DNA of 10,538 nucleotides from an uncultured Eubacteriales bacterium (GCA_900540545.1 UQGJ01000079.1:1-10538), one strand, 5' to 3'. Positions 1-7,504 are shown, counted from the first letter of the stretch. Notes: generated by a model not told the origin, from the letters alone. Program-made: numbers and translations.

Positions 1-209
1 AGCTGGCCGGACTGGCGGGGCCGGTGGTGGAGGCCCTGGGCCTCCAGGGAGGACGCCTGGCCCTGACGGGCGGCGTCCTCACGGGTTGTCTGCCCATCCG
101 CCGGGGGGTGGAGGCCGCCCTGGCCCGCCGCTGGCCGTCGCTGGTCTGCGCCGCCCCCCAGGGCGACCCGGCGGACGGCGCGGTGGCACTGGCGATGGAG
201 GGGCTCTAA
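1..209 (+). CDS. C-terminal end of a BadF/BadG-type amino-sugar kinase (partial)
   Basis: Only the last 68 residues are present; the frame is open through the left edge, so the gene starts outside the window. The piece contains LALTGGVLTG (about residues 19-28 of the fragment) and ends in DPADGAVALAMEGL. This matches the end of the ASKHA-fold BadF/BadG/BcrA/BcrD family, where a Gly-Gly turn of the phosphate/adenosine site is followed by a final helix that typically reads 'GA..LA'. Members in Firmicutes phosphorylate GlcNAc or MurNAc in the cytoplasm with ATP; the clostridial MurK belongs here. The GTG at 24 is internal, not a start. It ends with TAA and is followed by a strong hairpin at 244-279. 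Its neighbour is convergent. The family is fairly clear from the tail; the substrate cannot be read from it. Confidence 0.72.
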   Translation, partial: LAGLAGPVVEALGLQGGRLALTGGVLTGCLPIRRGVEAALARRWPSLVCAAPQGDPADGAVALAMEGL

Positions 210-243
210 AAAGGCCAGAGCCAAGTTGCGATTCCACTAGCTT

Positions 244-281
244 AAGGCGGGATATGAGGATGACCTCATATCCCGCCTTTT
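244..281 (+). terminator. Intrinsic terminator between convergent genes
   Basis: A perfect 16-bp stem (244-259 pairs with 264-279; left arm AAGGCGGGATATGAGG) closes a 4-nt ATGA loop and runs into TTTT at 278-281 on the + strand. It should end the kinase transcript. On the - strand the same hairpin begins 1 nt after the acetyltransferase stop codon, but only TT follows it there, so it is a weaker terminator or a 3'-end stabiliser for that operon. The + strand T-tract overlaps the - strand stop codon. Confidence 0.88.
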
Positions 282-748
282 CATGTCCAAAGGCTCAATC
301 TCTGATAGATGGTGTTCCGTGGCTGGGACTCCGGGATGGGGAAGCATTTGATGCTGTGCTGGTAGAAGCCCAGGGCGCTGTCCATCCAGCCGACGACGGC
401 ATAGCCGTACCCCGCCTCCCGCATGCCGTCCAGGGCGGCGTAGAGGAGCCTGCGGCCCAAGCCGCCGCCCCCCGCGCCGGGGCGGACGCCGATGGGGCCG
501 AAGTAGCCCCGGGCGGTGGCATCGTAGCAGGCGAAGCCCACCAGCTCCCCGCCCCGCAGGGCCAGGAAGCAGCAGGGCGGCTGTCCGCCGAAGGCGCAGG
601 CGCACTCGCTCTCCCAGCCGGGCCAGTGGGCCCGGACGAAAGCCAGGACCTTGTCCCGGTCGGGACTCAGGGCCCGGCGGACGGAGAGGCTCTCCTCCGC
701 CGGGAGGGGGGCGGCCCCCATATCGTACAGGTTCACCAGCAGGTCCAC
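281..748 (-). CDS. GNAT-family N-acetyltransferase
   Basis: A 155-residue protein of normal length for a single GNAT domain. The acetyl-CoA-binding motif A is at residues 84-102: a beta strand GPIGVRP, a glycine-rich loop (GAGGGGLG) and the start of a helix (RRLLYAAL). FLALRGGELVGFA (61-73) is the preceding beta hairpin, and VGWMDSALGFYQ (119-130) fits motif B. It should transfer an acetyl group from acetyl-CoA to an amine; the substrate is not evident. There is no signal peptide or membrane segment. The start is GTG, chosen because AGGAGG (761-756) lies 7 nt upstream. The phosphatase stop codon is 3 nt away, so this is the last gene of the opp operon. The N-terminal stretch MDLLVNLYDM recalls a group of clostridial GNATs of unknown function, from memory. 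Confidence 0.86.
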   Translation of the reverse strand: MDLLVNLYDMGAAPLPAEESLSVRRALSPDRDKVLAFVRAHWPGWESECACAFGGQPPCCFLALRGGELVGFACYDATARGYFGPIGVRPGAGGGGLGRRLLYAALDGMREAGYGYAVVGWMDSALGFYQHSIKCFPIPESQPRNTIYQRLSLWT

Positions 749-751
749 GGT

Positions 752-1435
752 TCAGCCTCCTGTCAGCTTGTCCTGGAGCCGGTCCGCCAGGGCGGCGGGC
801 AGACCCAGCCAGGCCAGGTAGTCCGCCGGGGCGGGGAAATCCCCGGTCAGGGCGGTGAAAAAGGTGTCCAGATACGCGGCCTTGGACTGCCCTGCGAAGG
901 CGGGCAGGTCGGGCCGGGCCGCCCGCAGGTCCCGGAGGACCGGGCGGAGCAGGACCCCGGAGAGGATGTAGTCCGCGGCGATGTCCTCCGTCCCGGCCCC
1001 ACAGAGCCACAGCAGGAGGGCGGCCACCACCCCCGTGCGGTCCTTCCCCGCGGTGCAGTGGAAGAGGACGCCCCCCTCCCCGGCCAGGGCCTCCAGCACC
1101 GGGGCCATGACGGCCCGGTTGCGGGCGTAGGCCAGATAGCTGTCGGGGATGGCCGGCTCCGCCTGGGGGATCAGCCCGCCCAGGGGGAGGTTCCGCCAGA
1201 CTACCAGAGGGCAGGCCCGCAGCGGGTCCGGCCTGGCCGTGGCCTCGGCCTCGTCCCGCAGGTCCAGGACGGCGCGGATGTCCTTCTCCCGCAGGAACCC
1301 CTCGTCCCGGCGGGTCAGCGCCAGGGGCAGGTCGGAGCGGAAAAACACGTCCTCCGCCGCCATTGCCCCCTCCGGGAGGGGAAAGCCGCCGATGGAGCGC
1401 AGGTTGCGGCAGCCGAAACGGTCGTAGCGCCTCAC
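752..1435 (-). CDS. CX5R protein tyrosine/serine (lipid?) phosphatase, Tyr_phosphatase_3 family
   Basis: A 227-residue cytoplasmic phosphatase. The P-loop HCTAGKDRTG lies at residues 126-135: Cys127 is the expected nucleophile and Arg133 the phosphate-binding arginine. The N-terminal NLRSIGG (11-17), FRSD (32-35) and the acid-containing VLDLRDEAE (56-64) are family landmarks. A Lys-Asp pair between Cys and Arg is typical of the Listeria LipA / mycobacterial PtpB group, which acts on phosphotyrosine and phosphoinositides; the real substrate here is unknown. The start is GTG at 1435, which shares GTGA with the oppF stop codon; GGAGAGG (1450-1444) sits 8 nt upstream. The frame stays open far upstream inside oppF, but that part is antisense-like low-information sequence and carries no family match. 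Translational coupling to oppF makes it a genuine operon member. Confidence 0.87.
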   Translation of the reverse strand: MRRYDRFGCRNLRSIGGFPLPEGAMAAEDVFFRSDLPLALTRRDEGFLREKDIRAVLDLRDEAEATARPDPLRACPLVVWRNLPLGGLIPQAEPAIPDSYLAYARNRAVMAPVLEALAGEGGVLFHCTAGKDRTGVVAALLLWLCGAGTEDIAADYILSGVLLRPVLRDLRAARPDLPAFAGQSKAAYLDTFFTALTGDFPAPADYLAWLGLPAALADRLQDKLTGG

Positions 1436-2394
1436 TGCCCGGACCTCTCCGCGGCGGCCAGCCGGGCCCGGTAGCCGTCCATCTCCGGCCGGTTGGCCAG
1501 GATGAAGTGGCCGGGCTCCACCTCCTGCCAGGAGGGCGGCTCCGTGCCGTAGCGGTGCTGGCTCTCGTCGTAGACCCGCAGCTTCTTCTCCTTCTCCACA
1601 TCCGGGTTGGGGGTGGGGATGGCGGAGAGAAGGGAGCGGGTGTAGGGGTGGAGGGGGTGGTCGAAGAGCCGGGCGGTGTCGGCCAGCTCCACGATGCGCC
1701 CCTTCTGGATGACGGCGATGCGGTCGCAGATGAACCGCATGACGCTCAGGTCGTGGGCGATGAAGAGGTAGGTGAGTCCCCTGGCCTTTTGCAGGTCGGA
1801 CAGCAGGTTCAGCACCTGGGCCCGGATGGACACGTCCAGGGCGGAGATGGGCTCGTCGGCAATGATGAAGGAGGGCTCCATGATGAGGGACCGGGCGATG
1901 CCGATGCGCTGGCGCTGCCCGCCGGAGAACTCGTGGGGGAAGCGGCTGGCGAATTCCGGCAGCAGGCCCACGTCCAGCAGGGCCTGGTCCACCCGGCGGT
2001 CCATCTCCTCTGCCGACAGGTCGTGGCGCAGGTTGCACAGGCCCTCTTTGACGATGTAGTTCACCTTGGCCCGGTCGTTGAGGGAGGACATGGGGTCCTG
2101 GAAAATCATCTGGATCTCCTGGATGACCTTTCGGTCCAGGCTGCGGCTGATTTTTCCGCTGATGCGCTCCCCCTGATAGAGGACCTCGCCGCCGCTGACG
2201 GGGTTCATGCGGATGATGGCCCGGCCGATGGTGGTTTTGCCGGAGCCGGACTCCCCCACCAGGCCGAAGGTCTCCCCCTTGTAGACGTCGAAGGAGACCC
2301 TCTTCACCGCCTCGAAGGCTTTCTTCTTCCGGCCGAAGGTGACGTGCAGGTCCCGGACCTGGAGCAGGGTCTCCCGTTTTTCAGTCGTCGCCAA
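1432..2394 (-). CDS. oppF: Peptide ABC transporter ATPase, OppF/DppF type
   Basis: A 320-residue ATPase, one of the two energy-coupling subunits of an oligopeptide-type importer. Walker A GESGSGKT is at 47-54, the Q-loop glutamine at 99, the signature FSGGQRQR at 156-163, Walker B IIADEP at 177-182 and the switch histidine in FIAHDLS at 214. The C-terminal part (YDESQHRYGTEPPSW, then PGHFILANRPEM) is the Firmicutes OppF tail and lacks the cysteines found in other OppF proteins. I chose TTG at 2394 because GGGAGG (2408-2403) is 8 nt away; a GTG at 2403 would lie inside that Shine-Dalgarno sequence and would add only three residues. It overlaps the end of oppD by 14 nt and the phosphatase start by 4 nt. 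The family assignment is secure; the transported substrate is not. Confidence 0.93.
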   Translation of the reverse strand: MATTEKRETLLQVRDLHVTFGRKKKAFEAVKRVSFDVYKGETFGLVGESGSGKTTIGRAIIRMNPVSGGEVLYQGERISGKISRSLDRKVIQEIQMIFQDPMSSLNDRAKVNYIVKEGLCNLRHDLSAEEMDRRVDQALLDVGLLPEFASRFPHEFSGGQRQRIGIARSLIMEPSFIIADEPISALDVSIRAQVLNLLSDLQKARGLTYLFIAHDLSVMRFICDRIAVIQKGRIVELADTARLFDHPLHPYTRSLLSAIPTPNPDVEKEKKLRVYDESQHRYGTEPPSWQEVEPGHFILANRPEMDGYRARLAAAERSGQ

Positions 2395-3439
2395 GCAGGC
2401 CACCTCCCAACGCCGTCAGGCTTTTGATGTTTCGGATGGCATCCGGCGGGTCGATTTTGGGCGCCCTGGGGTCCAGAAGCCAGGTTTTTGCCTTGTGGGT
2501 GGGGCTGACCTCGAAATAGGGGGGACGGTATTCAAAGTCCACCTTCAGGGCATAGGGGTTCCGGGGGGCGAAGGCGTCCCCCTTCAGGGGCAGGAAGAGG
2601 TTGGGGGGCGTGCCGTGGATGGAGCTGAGCTTCTCCCCCCGGACCCCCAACTGGGGCAGGGAGGACAGCAGCGCCCAGGTGTAGGGGTGCCTGGGGTCGA
2701 AAAAGACCTCCCGGCTGGTGCCGATCTCCACGATGTCCCCGGCGTACATGACGGCCACCCGGTCGGCCACGTTGGCCACCACCCCCAGGTCGTGGGTGAT
2801 GTAGATAACGGTGAGGTCGTACTTCTGCTGCAGGTCGTGGATGAGCGCCAGAATCTGGGCCTGGATGGTCACGTCCAGGGCGGTGGTGGGCTCGTCGCAG
2901 ATGAGGATTTTGGGGTGGCAGGCCACGGCGATGGCGATGGCCACCCGCTGGCGCATGCCGCCGGAGAACTCGTGGGGGTACTGGCCGTAGCGCCGCTCCG
3001 GGTCCGGGATGCCCACGTCGTGGAGCATCCGGATGGCCTCGGCTTTGGCGGCCTCCCCGGTGAGGTCCTGGTGGTATTTCAGGGACTCCGCGATTTGCCA
3101 GCCCACGGTTTTCAGCGGGTTGAGGCAGGTCATGGGGTCCTGCATCACCATGGCGATCTTCCCGCCCCTGATTTTCTCCCACTGGGGCTCGGTGCGCAGC
3201 AGCGTCAGCTCCTGCCCCTCGAACAGGATGGAGCCGGAGGCGATGGTGCCGTTTTTGTCCAGCAGGCCCATGCAGGTCTTGGTGAGGACGCTCTTGCCCG
3301 AGCCGGACTCCCCCACGATGGCCAGACACTCCCCCTGCATGAGGTCCAGGGAGACGCCGTGGATGGCGTGGAGGGTCTGGCCCCGGAGGCTGAACGTGAC
3401 GTTGAGGTCACGGATGGACAGGATGGGTTCCCGTTCCAT
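2381..3439 (-). CDS. oppD: Peptide ABC transporter ATPase, OppD/DppD type
   Basis: A 352-residue ATPase, partner of oppF at the inner face of the membrane. Walker A GESGSGKS is at 43-50, Q-loop Gln100 (VMQDPMTCLNP), signature FSGGMRQRV at 158-166, Walker B ILICDEP at 178-184 and switch His216 (YITHDLG). In the C-terminal Opp domain, positions that hold cysteines in many OppD/DppD proteins read FAPRNPYALKVDFE and HKAKTWLLD, so the cysteine set is absent. The start is ATG at 3439, with GGAGGG (3451-3446) 6 nt upstream and the oppC stop 13 nt upstream. An upstream in-frame ATG at 3481 would extend into oppC and has no comparable site, so I rejected it. Confidence 0.94.
   Translation of the reverse strand: MEREPILSIRDLNVTFSLRGQTLHAIHGVSLDLMQGECLAIVGESGSGKSVLTKTCMGLLDKNGTIASGSILFEGQELTLLRTEPQWEKIRGGKIAMVMQDPMTCLNPLKTVGWQIAESLKYHQDLTGEAAKAEAIRMLHDVGIPDPERRYGQYPHEFSGGMRQRVAIAIAVACHPKILICDEPTTALDVTIQAQILALIHDLQQKYDLTVIYITHDLGVVANVADRVAVMYAGDIVEIGTSREVFFDPRHPYTWALLSSLPQLGVRGEKLSSIHGTPPNLFLPLKGDAFAPRNPYALKVDFEYRPPYFEVSPTHKAKTWLLDPRAPKIDPPDAIRNIKSLTALGGGLLGDD
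2403..2408 (-). promoter_or_regulatory. Ribosome binding site that decides the oppF start
   Basis: On the - strand GGGAGG is followed by TGGCCTGC and then TTG at 2394, an 8-nt spacer. The upstream in-frame GTG (2403-2401) begins on the last G of this motif and so cannot use it. The site lies within the 3' end of oppD. Confidence 0.7.
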
Positions 3440-3452
3440 GGTGCTCCCTCCC

Positions 3453-4499
3453 TTACAGATGGTTTTTGGGGTCCGCGGCATCCGCGAAGGCGTTGCCGAT
3501 CATGTAGAAACAGATGGTGATGATGCTCAGCACCACGGCGGGGAAGATGAGCTGGTAGCGCAGGGAGACGGTGGTCATCAGGGGCCGCCCGGCGTTGACC
3601 AGATTGCCCAGGGAGGGGAACTCCACGGGCAGGCCCAGGCCGATATAGGTGAGAAAGACCTCGCTGCCGATGGCGCCGGGGATGGCCAGGGCCATCTGGA
3701 GCATGACCACCGACACCATGTGGGGCAGCAGGTTCCGGCAGATGACCCGCCACACGGGGGTGCCCAGGCAGCGGGAGGCCAGGTTGAAGTCCCGGTCCCG
3801 GATGATGAGGACCTGGTTGCGCACGAACCGGGCCATGCCCAGCCAGCCGGTGACGCACATGGCGATGATGATGGTGCTGATGCTGGGGCGCATGATGTAG
3901 GAGGCCAGAATGAGGATGATGGTGGTGGGGATGTTGCTGATGATGTTGTAGAGCTCGGTGAAGAAGAAGTCCGTGGCCCGGACGTAGCCCCAGATGACCC
4001 CCATGGAGATGCCCACCAGGGTCTGAATCACGGCCACGGTGAAGCCGATGAACAGGCTGGTGCGGGTGCCCGCCCACAGCCGGGCCCACAGGTCCTGGCC
4101 GATGCTGTTGGTGCCGAACCAGAACTGTTCGCCGGGGGGCTCGTTCATGATCTGCATACCCGTCACCGGGTCGTCGTTGATGAAGTTGGGGTCGTACTGG
4201 CCGGGGAGCAGGGGCTGGATGAAGGTGAAGGCCAGCAGAAGCAGCACCACGCACAGCATGAACACGGCGGCTTTGTTTTTCAGAAACATGCGCAGGGTGC
4301 TGCCCCAGTAGGAGTAGTTGGAGTAGCCGGTGCGCTCGGCCGCCTGCTCGCTGTATGGGCTGGGCTGGAACAGGTCGGGGGAGAGCGCCGCGGCCTCCTC
4401 GGGGGTGGTCTCCCGGTGGAAGAGCTGCGCCCGCTCGGCCTCCAGAAGCTTGTCTCCCAGCTTCTGGGTGGCCCTGTGGGTGATGGAGTATTTGCTCAT
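3453..4499 (-). CDS. oppC: Peptide ABC transporter permease, OppC/DppC type
   Basis: A 348-residue inner-membrane permease. It has a long cytoplasmic N-terminus (1-77), a first membrane helix at about 78-97 (the OppC N-terminal domain), then an external segment with the family's FGTNSIGQDLWARL (128-141), and the BPD_transp_1 core with further hydrophobic helices at about 150-172, 190-220, 262-282 and 316-340. The coupling helix that contacts the ATPases is around ASRCLGTPVWRVICRNLLP (241-259); it departs from the usual EAARALG by having ASRCLG. GLGLPVEFPSLGNL (287-300) is the common GLG...P.WGNL motif. The ATG shares its A with the oppB stop codon (TGATG), so translation is coupled. The longer reading frame upstream is a shadow of oppB. 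Confidence 0.93.
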   Translation of the reverse strand: MSKYSITHRATQKLGDKLLEAERAQLFHRETTPEEAAALSPDLFQPSPYSEQAAERTGYSNYSYWGSTLRMFLKNKAAVFMLCVVLLLLAFTFIQPLLPGQYDPNFINDDPVTGMQIMNEPPGEQFWFGTNSIGQDLWARLWAGTRTSLFIGFTVAVIQTLVGISMGVIWGYVRATDFFFTELYNIISNIPTTIILILASYIMRPSISTIIIAMCVTGWLGMARFVRNQVLIIRDRDFNLASRCLGTPVWRVICRNLLPHMVSVVMLQMALAIPGAIGSEVFLTYIGLGLPVEFPSLGNLVNAGRPLMTTVSLRYQLIFPAVVLSIITICFYMIGNAFADAADPKNHL

Positions 4500-5440
4500 C
4501 AGCGGGCATCCCCCTTCTTGGTCAGATTGATCCTGGGGTCCAGCAGGGCCATGCAGATGTCGCCCAGCAGCAGGCCGAAGATGCTCATCACCGCGTAGAC
4601 GATGACCAGGGCCTGGACCATGGTGTTGTCCTGCCGCTTGATGACCTCCACCAGCAGCCCGCCCATGCCGGGGATGGAGTAGAGGCTCTCCACGTAGATG
4701 GAGCCGGAGATGGTCAGCAGCAGGGAACCGGGCATGAGCTGGACCATGGGCACGATGGCGTTGCGGAAGATGTGGTTGACGGCGATGGCCCGGCCGGGCA
4801 CGCCCTTGGCCTTGGCCATGAGGATGTAGTCCTTGTTGGCCTCGTCCAGCATGTACCGGCGGATCCACATGGCGTAGCTGGCGATGGAGGGCATGGCAAG
4901 GGAGAGGACGGGCAGGATCATGCTGCTGGGCTTGTCCGGGTTGTAGAGGATGCTCAATCCGAACAGCTCGGAGCCGTAGAGCTGCATGAACAGATAGTAG
5001 ATGGCCCCCGGCACGGCCTGGATGATGACCACGTAGGCGGTGCCCAGCTTATCCACCAGCCCGCCCCGTTTTCGGGCCATAAAGACCCCCATCAGCAGCC
5101 CCAGCGGGACGCTGATGGCCATGGCCATCAGCCCGAACCGAATGGACACCGGGGCCTTGGTGGCCAATATCTTGGAGATGGGGTAGTCCACCCGGTACTT
5201 GTTGGAGCTGCCCAGGTCCCCGTGGGCGAGCTGGACGAAGAACCGCCCCAGCTGGACGGGCACCGGGTCGTTGAGCCCCAGCTTTTCCAGACCGTTGTGG
5301 ATCTGCAGCTCGCTCATCTGGTCGAAGTTGGAGAAATAGCCCTCGATGGGCATCAGCCGCAGCAGGCAGAACACGATGGCGATGATGATGCACAGGCTGA
5401 CCAGGGCGCGGGCCAGCCGTTTCAGACAGTATTGGAGCAT
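4499..5440 (-). CDS. oppB: Peptide ABC transporter permease, OppB/DppB type
   Basis: A 313-residue inner-membrane permease. The first helix is at about 12-30, right after the basic MLQYCLKRLARA; other hydrophobic helices lie near 100-121, 134-153, 174-192, 237-250 and 274-297. HGDLGSS (73-79) and the C-terminal MALLDPRINL (297-306) are OppB landmarks. The coupling (EAA) loop is near 200-228, with MAKAKGVPG (208-216) close to the common ARAKGL. It pairs with oppC to form the channel. The start is ATG at 5440, with AGGAGGG (5452-5446) 5 nt upstream. It is separated from oppA by about 100 nt that hold a terminator, so it is probably made in smaller amounts than oppA. No separate promoter is visible in that gap. 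Confidence 0.93.
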   Translation of the reverse strand: MLQYCLKRLARALVSLCIIIAIVFCLLRLMPIEGYFSNFDQMSELQIHNGLEKLGLNDPVPVQLGRFFVQLAHGDLGSSNKYRVDYPISKILATKAPVSIRFGLMAMAISVPLGLLMGVFMARKRGGLVDKLGTAYVVIIQAVPGAIYYLFMQLYGSELFGLSILYNPDKPSSMILPVLSLAMPSIASYAMWIRRYMLDEANKDYILMAKAKGVPGRAIAVNHIFRNAIVPMVQLMPGSLLLTISGSIYVESLYSIPGMGGLLVEVIKRQDNTMVQALVIVYAVMSIFGLLLGDICMALLDPRINLTKKGDAR

Positions 5441-5470
5441 ATCCGCCCTCCTCTCGAATGAGCTGGTATG

Positions 5471-5511
5471 AAAAAGGGGGTGTGAGCCGTGCGCAAGGCG
5501 TCACACCCCCT
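5471..5511 (-). terminator. Intra-operon terminator between oppA and oppB
   Basis: On the - strand an 11-bp stem (5511-5501 with 5485-5475; arm AGGGGGTGTGA) encloses a short inner GCC/GGC stem with an 8-nt loop and is followed directly by TTTTT (5475-5471, overlapping the last pair). It lies 34 nt after the oppA stop and 18 nt before the oppB Shine-Dalgarno sequence. Such hairpins after the binding-protein gene are common in ABC importer operons: they limit read-through and protect the oppA 3' end, giving more binding protein than permease. The structure is seen directly; its strength is inferred. Confidence 0.85.
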
Positions 5512-5545
5512 CCCTTGGGTTTTGTTCCAGTGAATGGGCTGCGCG

Positions 5546-7453
5546 TTACTGCTGGGCCTTCAGGGACTCCTCGCGGGCGGTCAGCCAGTCGGCGTACAGC
5601 AGCTCGAACTGCTCGGTGGTCAGAGGCTCGGCCAGCACGTGCTGCCACTTATAGCGGTGGCCGGAGTCGTTGGCCCCCTCGAAGGGGATGAGGCGGCTGA
5701 CGGTATAGCCGCCCAGAGTGTCGGTGGAGAAGGGAATGACCAGGGCGTGCTCCAGCAGGAAGGCCTCGGCCCGGGCAAACGCCTCGTAGCGCTCCATGCT
5801 CTTGGTGGGGATGGCCTTGGCCTGGGCGATGAGGGAGAGGTACTCGTCCTTCAGGGCAATGACGTTGGGGGTGCTGGCCTGGTCCAGGAAGGTCCAGTTG
5901 TTGCCGTCGTCGCCGAAGGGGCGGATGAAGGCGGAGGGGTCGTCGATGGTGGAGCCGGTGTTCAGCTTCATGAAGCCGTACTTGCCGGCCCGGCGAACCT
6001 CGGCCAGGAAGCCGGTGGAGGGGCCGGCCTCCAGGGTACACTGGATGTAGTCGGAGCCCAGCAGGCCCTCCAGCTGCTGCTTGACCACCTGGACCTCCTG
6101 CTCCCACCCCATGGTGACGGGGTTATAGGGCATCAGCAGCTTGATGGGGAAGGTCACGCCCTGGGCGGTGAGCTCCTCCACGGCGGCCGCCTTGTAGGCC
6201 AGGGCCTTCTCGGCGTCGAAGCTCCAGTTTTCCCGGGCGGTGATGTCCGCCATGTCGCCGATCTCGGTGAAGTCCTTGCCGTCCACGCTGCACCAGGTGT
6301 TGGGGGTGATGCTGTTGGTCAGGTAGAGTTCCGGGTGGTAGGGGTCGGCGGTCATCTTGGCCTTCACCCGGTCCAGGCCCCAGTACAGGGACTGGCGGAA
6401 GTTTTCGTTGTCGATGGCCTTGAGGTAGTTGTCCGGCTCATAGGACGCGTCGAACTGGGGCAGGTAGTTGAAGCCGTAGAAATACATGTAGGTGGTGTCG
6501 GGCAGGCTGGGCAGGACGATGTCCTTGGTGGCGGGGTCCTTGAGCCACTCGTCCAGGATGTTGACGCCCAGCTCGGCCTCGTCCACCTCGCCCCGCTTGA
6601 ACATCTCGGGGGCCAGGGTGCTGCCTTCGGCGTTGTAGGTCATGATGACCTTCTCGATGTACACGTGCTCGGCGTCCCAGTAGCTCTCGTTCTTCTCGTA
6701 GATCCGCTTGCTCTGGGGCTCGAACTCGGTGATGCGGTAGGGCCCGATGAAGAGCATGGACTCGGGGTCCTGGCCGTAGGCGGAGCCCAGGCTGGTGTAC
6801 ATCTCGGTGGGCACGGGCAGATAGCTGCCGGTGTAGGAGATGAAGTAGGGCAGGGGGGCGGCCAGGGTGATCTCCAGGGTGGTGTCGTCCAGGGCCTTGA
6901 AGCCCACGGTGGAGAAGTCGGTGGTCTCGGAGGAGAGGTAGGCGGTGGCCCCCTCCACCACGTCCTGGAAGTACATGGCCGAGGCGGAGGCGTTGGCCGG
7001 GTTGCAGATGTACTCGGCCATGGTGACGAAGTCCTGGGCGGTGAAGTCGGCCTGGGGTTCACCCTTGTAGTCCACCCACTTCAGACCCGGACGGAGGTGG
7101 AAGGTGTACACCAGGTTGTCGTCGCTGATGTCGTAGCTCTCCGCCAGACCGGGGCCGTAGTTGCCGTAGGGGTCCTCGCTGAGCAGGCCCTCGATGGTGT
7201 TGGAGATGGCCTGCCAGTCGGCGGCGGTGCCGTTGACGCCGGGGTTCAGGGTACTGGCCTCCGAGTCGTAGACCACGCGGAGGGTCTGGTCGGCGGCGTA
7301 TTTGATGCCGTAGGGACCCTCGGTGACCACGCCGTCGCCGGAGGGCTTCTGGTCCTGGGGCTTGTCGGGACCGCAGCCCACGGCTCCCGCCAGCAGGGCG
7401 GCGCTGAGGGCCACGGAGAGCAGCCGGGCACCCCGTCTCATTCCGTTCTTCAT
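5546..7453 (-). CDS. oppA: Peptide-binding lipoprotein, SBP family 5 (OppA type)
   Basis: A 635-residue extracellular solute-binding protein, at the long end for the family. It begins with a type II signal: basic MKNGMRRGAR, a hydrophobic stretch to about 26, and the lipobox AVGC with Cys27 as the predicted lipid-modified residue, followed by a flexible D/K/P/Q-rich linker (28-45). The mature part starts with LRVVYDSEASTLNP (58-71), the usual first strand of SBP_bac_5 proteins, followed by GLAESYDISDDNLVYTFHLR, the typical 'A.sw.vs.d...y.F.LR' segment. The protein should capture peptides outside the membrane and deliver them to OppBC. AAGGAGG (7468-7462) lies 8 nt before the ATG, a very strong start. 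It is first in the seven-gene operon, behind a good promoter and a structured leader. Ligand specificity cannot be read from the sequence. Confidence 0.93.
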   Translation of the reverse strand: MKNGMRRGARLLSVALSAALLAGAVGCGPDKPQDQKPSGDGVVTEGPYGIKYAADQTLRVVYDSEASTLNPGVNGTAADWQAISNTIEGLLSEDPYGNYGPGLAESYDISDDNLVYTFHLRPGLKWVDYKGEPQADFTAQDFVTMAEYICNPANASASAMYFQDVVEGATAYLSSETTDFSTVGFKALDDTTLEITLAAPLPYFISYTGSYLPVPTEMYTSLGSAYGQDPESMLFIGPYRITEFEPQSKRIYEKNESYWDAEHVYIEKVIMTYNAEGSTLAPEMFKRGEVDEAELGVNILDEWLKDPATKDIVLPSLPDTTYMYFYGFNYLPQFDASYEPDNYLKAIDNENFRQSLYWGLDRVKAKMTADPYHPELYLTNSITPNTWCSVDGKDFTEIGDMADITARENWSFDAEKALAYKAAAVEELTAQGVTFPIKLLMPYNPVTMGWEQEVQVVKQQLEGLLGSDYIQCTLEAGPSTGFLAEVRRAGKYGFMKLNTGSTIDDPSAFIRPFGDDGNNWTFLDQASTPNVIALKDEYLSLIAQAKAIPTKSMERYEAFARAEAFLLEHALVIPFSTDTLGGYTVSRLIPFEGANDSGHRYKWQHVLAEPLTTEQFELLYADWLTAREESLKAQQ

Positions 7454-7485
7454 ACTGTGATCCTCCTTTTCCTCGTTGGTGGGCC

Positions 7486-7504
7486 GCGCCGCGGGATGCG
7501 GCGC
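7486..7504 (-). promoter_or_regulatory. GC-rich hairpin in the oppA leader, near the ribosome binding site
   Basis: GCGCCGC, a 5-nt loop and GCGGCGC form a perfect 7-bp stem in the - strand leader RNA, ending about 18 nt before the oppA Shine-Dalgarno sequence. It leaves that site free but could act on translation or mRNA stability. Short GC-only stems also arise by chance in such GC-rich DNA. Confidence 0.4.

Noticed and set aside
86..1474. A 462-codon + strand frame across the GNAT and phosphatase genes
   Set aside because: It reads through a strong terminator and opposite two genes with clear motifs; the product is Gly/Pro/Arg/Gln-rich without recognisable domains.
237..1601. A 454-codon - strand frame overlapping the GNAT and phosphatase genes
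   Set aside because: Pro/Gly/Arg-rich sequence in another frame of two real genes, with no start signal.
3440..3481. An upstream ATG that would add 14 residues to oppD
   Set aside because: It overlaps the end of oppC by 29 nt and has no ribosome binding site, while the ATG at 3439 has GGAGGG 6 nt upstream and begins where the family alignment begins.
3009..4598. A 529-codon + strand frame opposite oppC and oppD
   Set aside because: Shadow frame; the product is His/Gly/Asp/Gln-rich and matches nothing, while both opposite genes have all family motifs.
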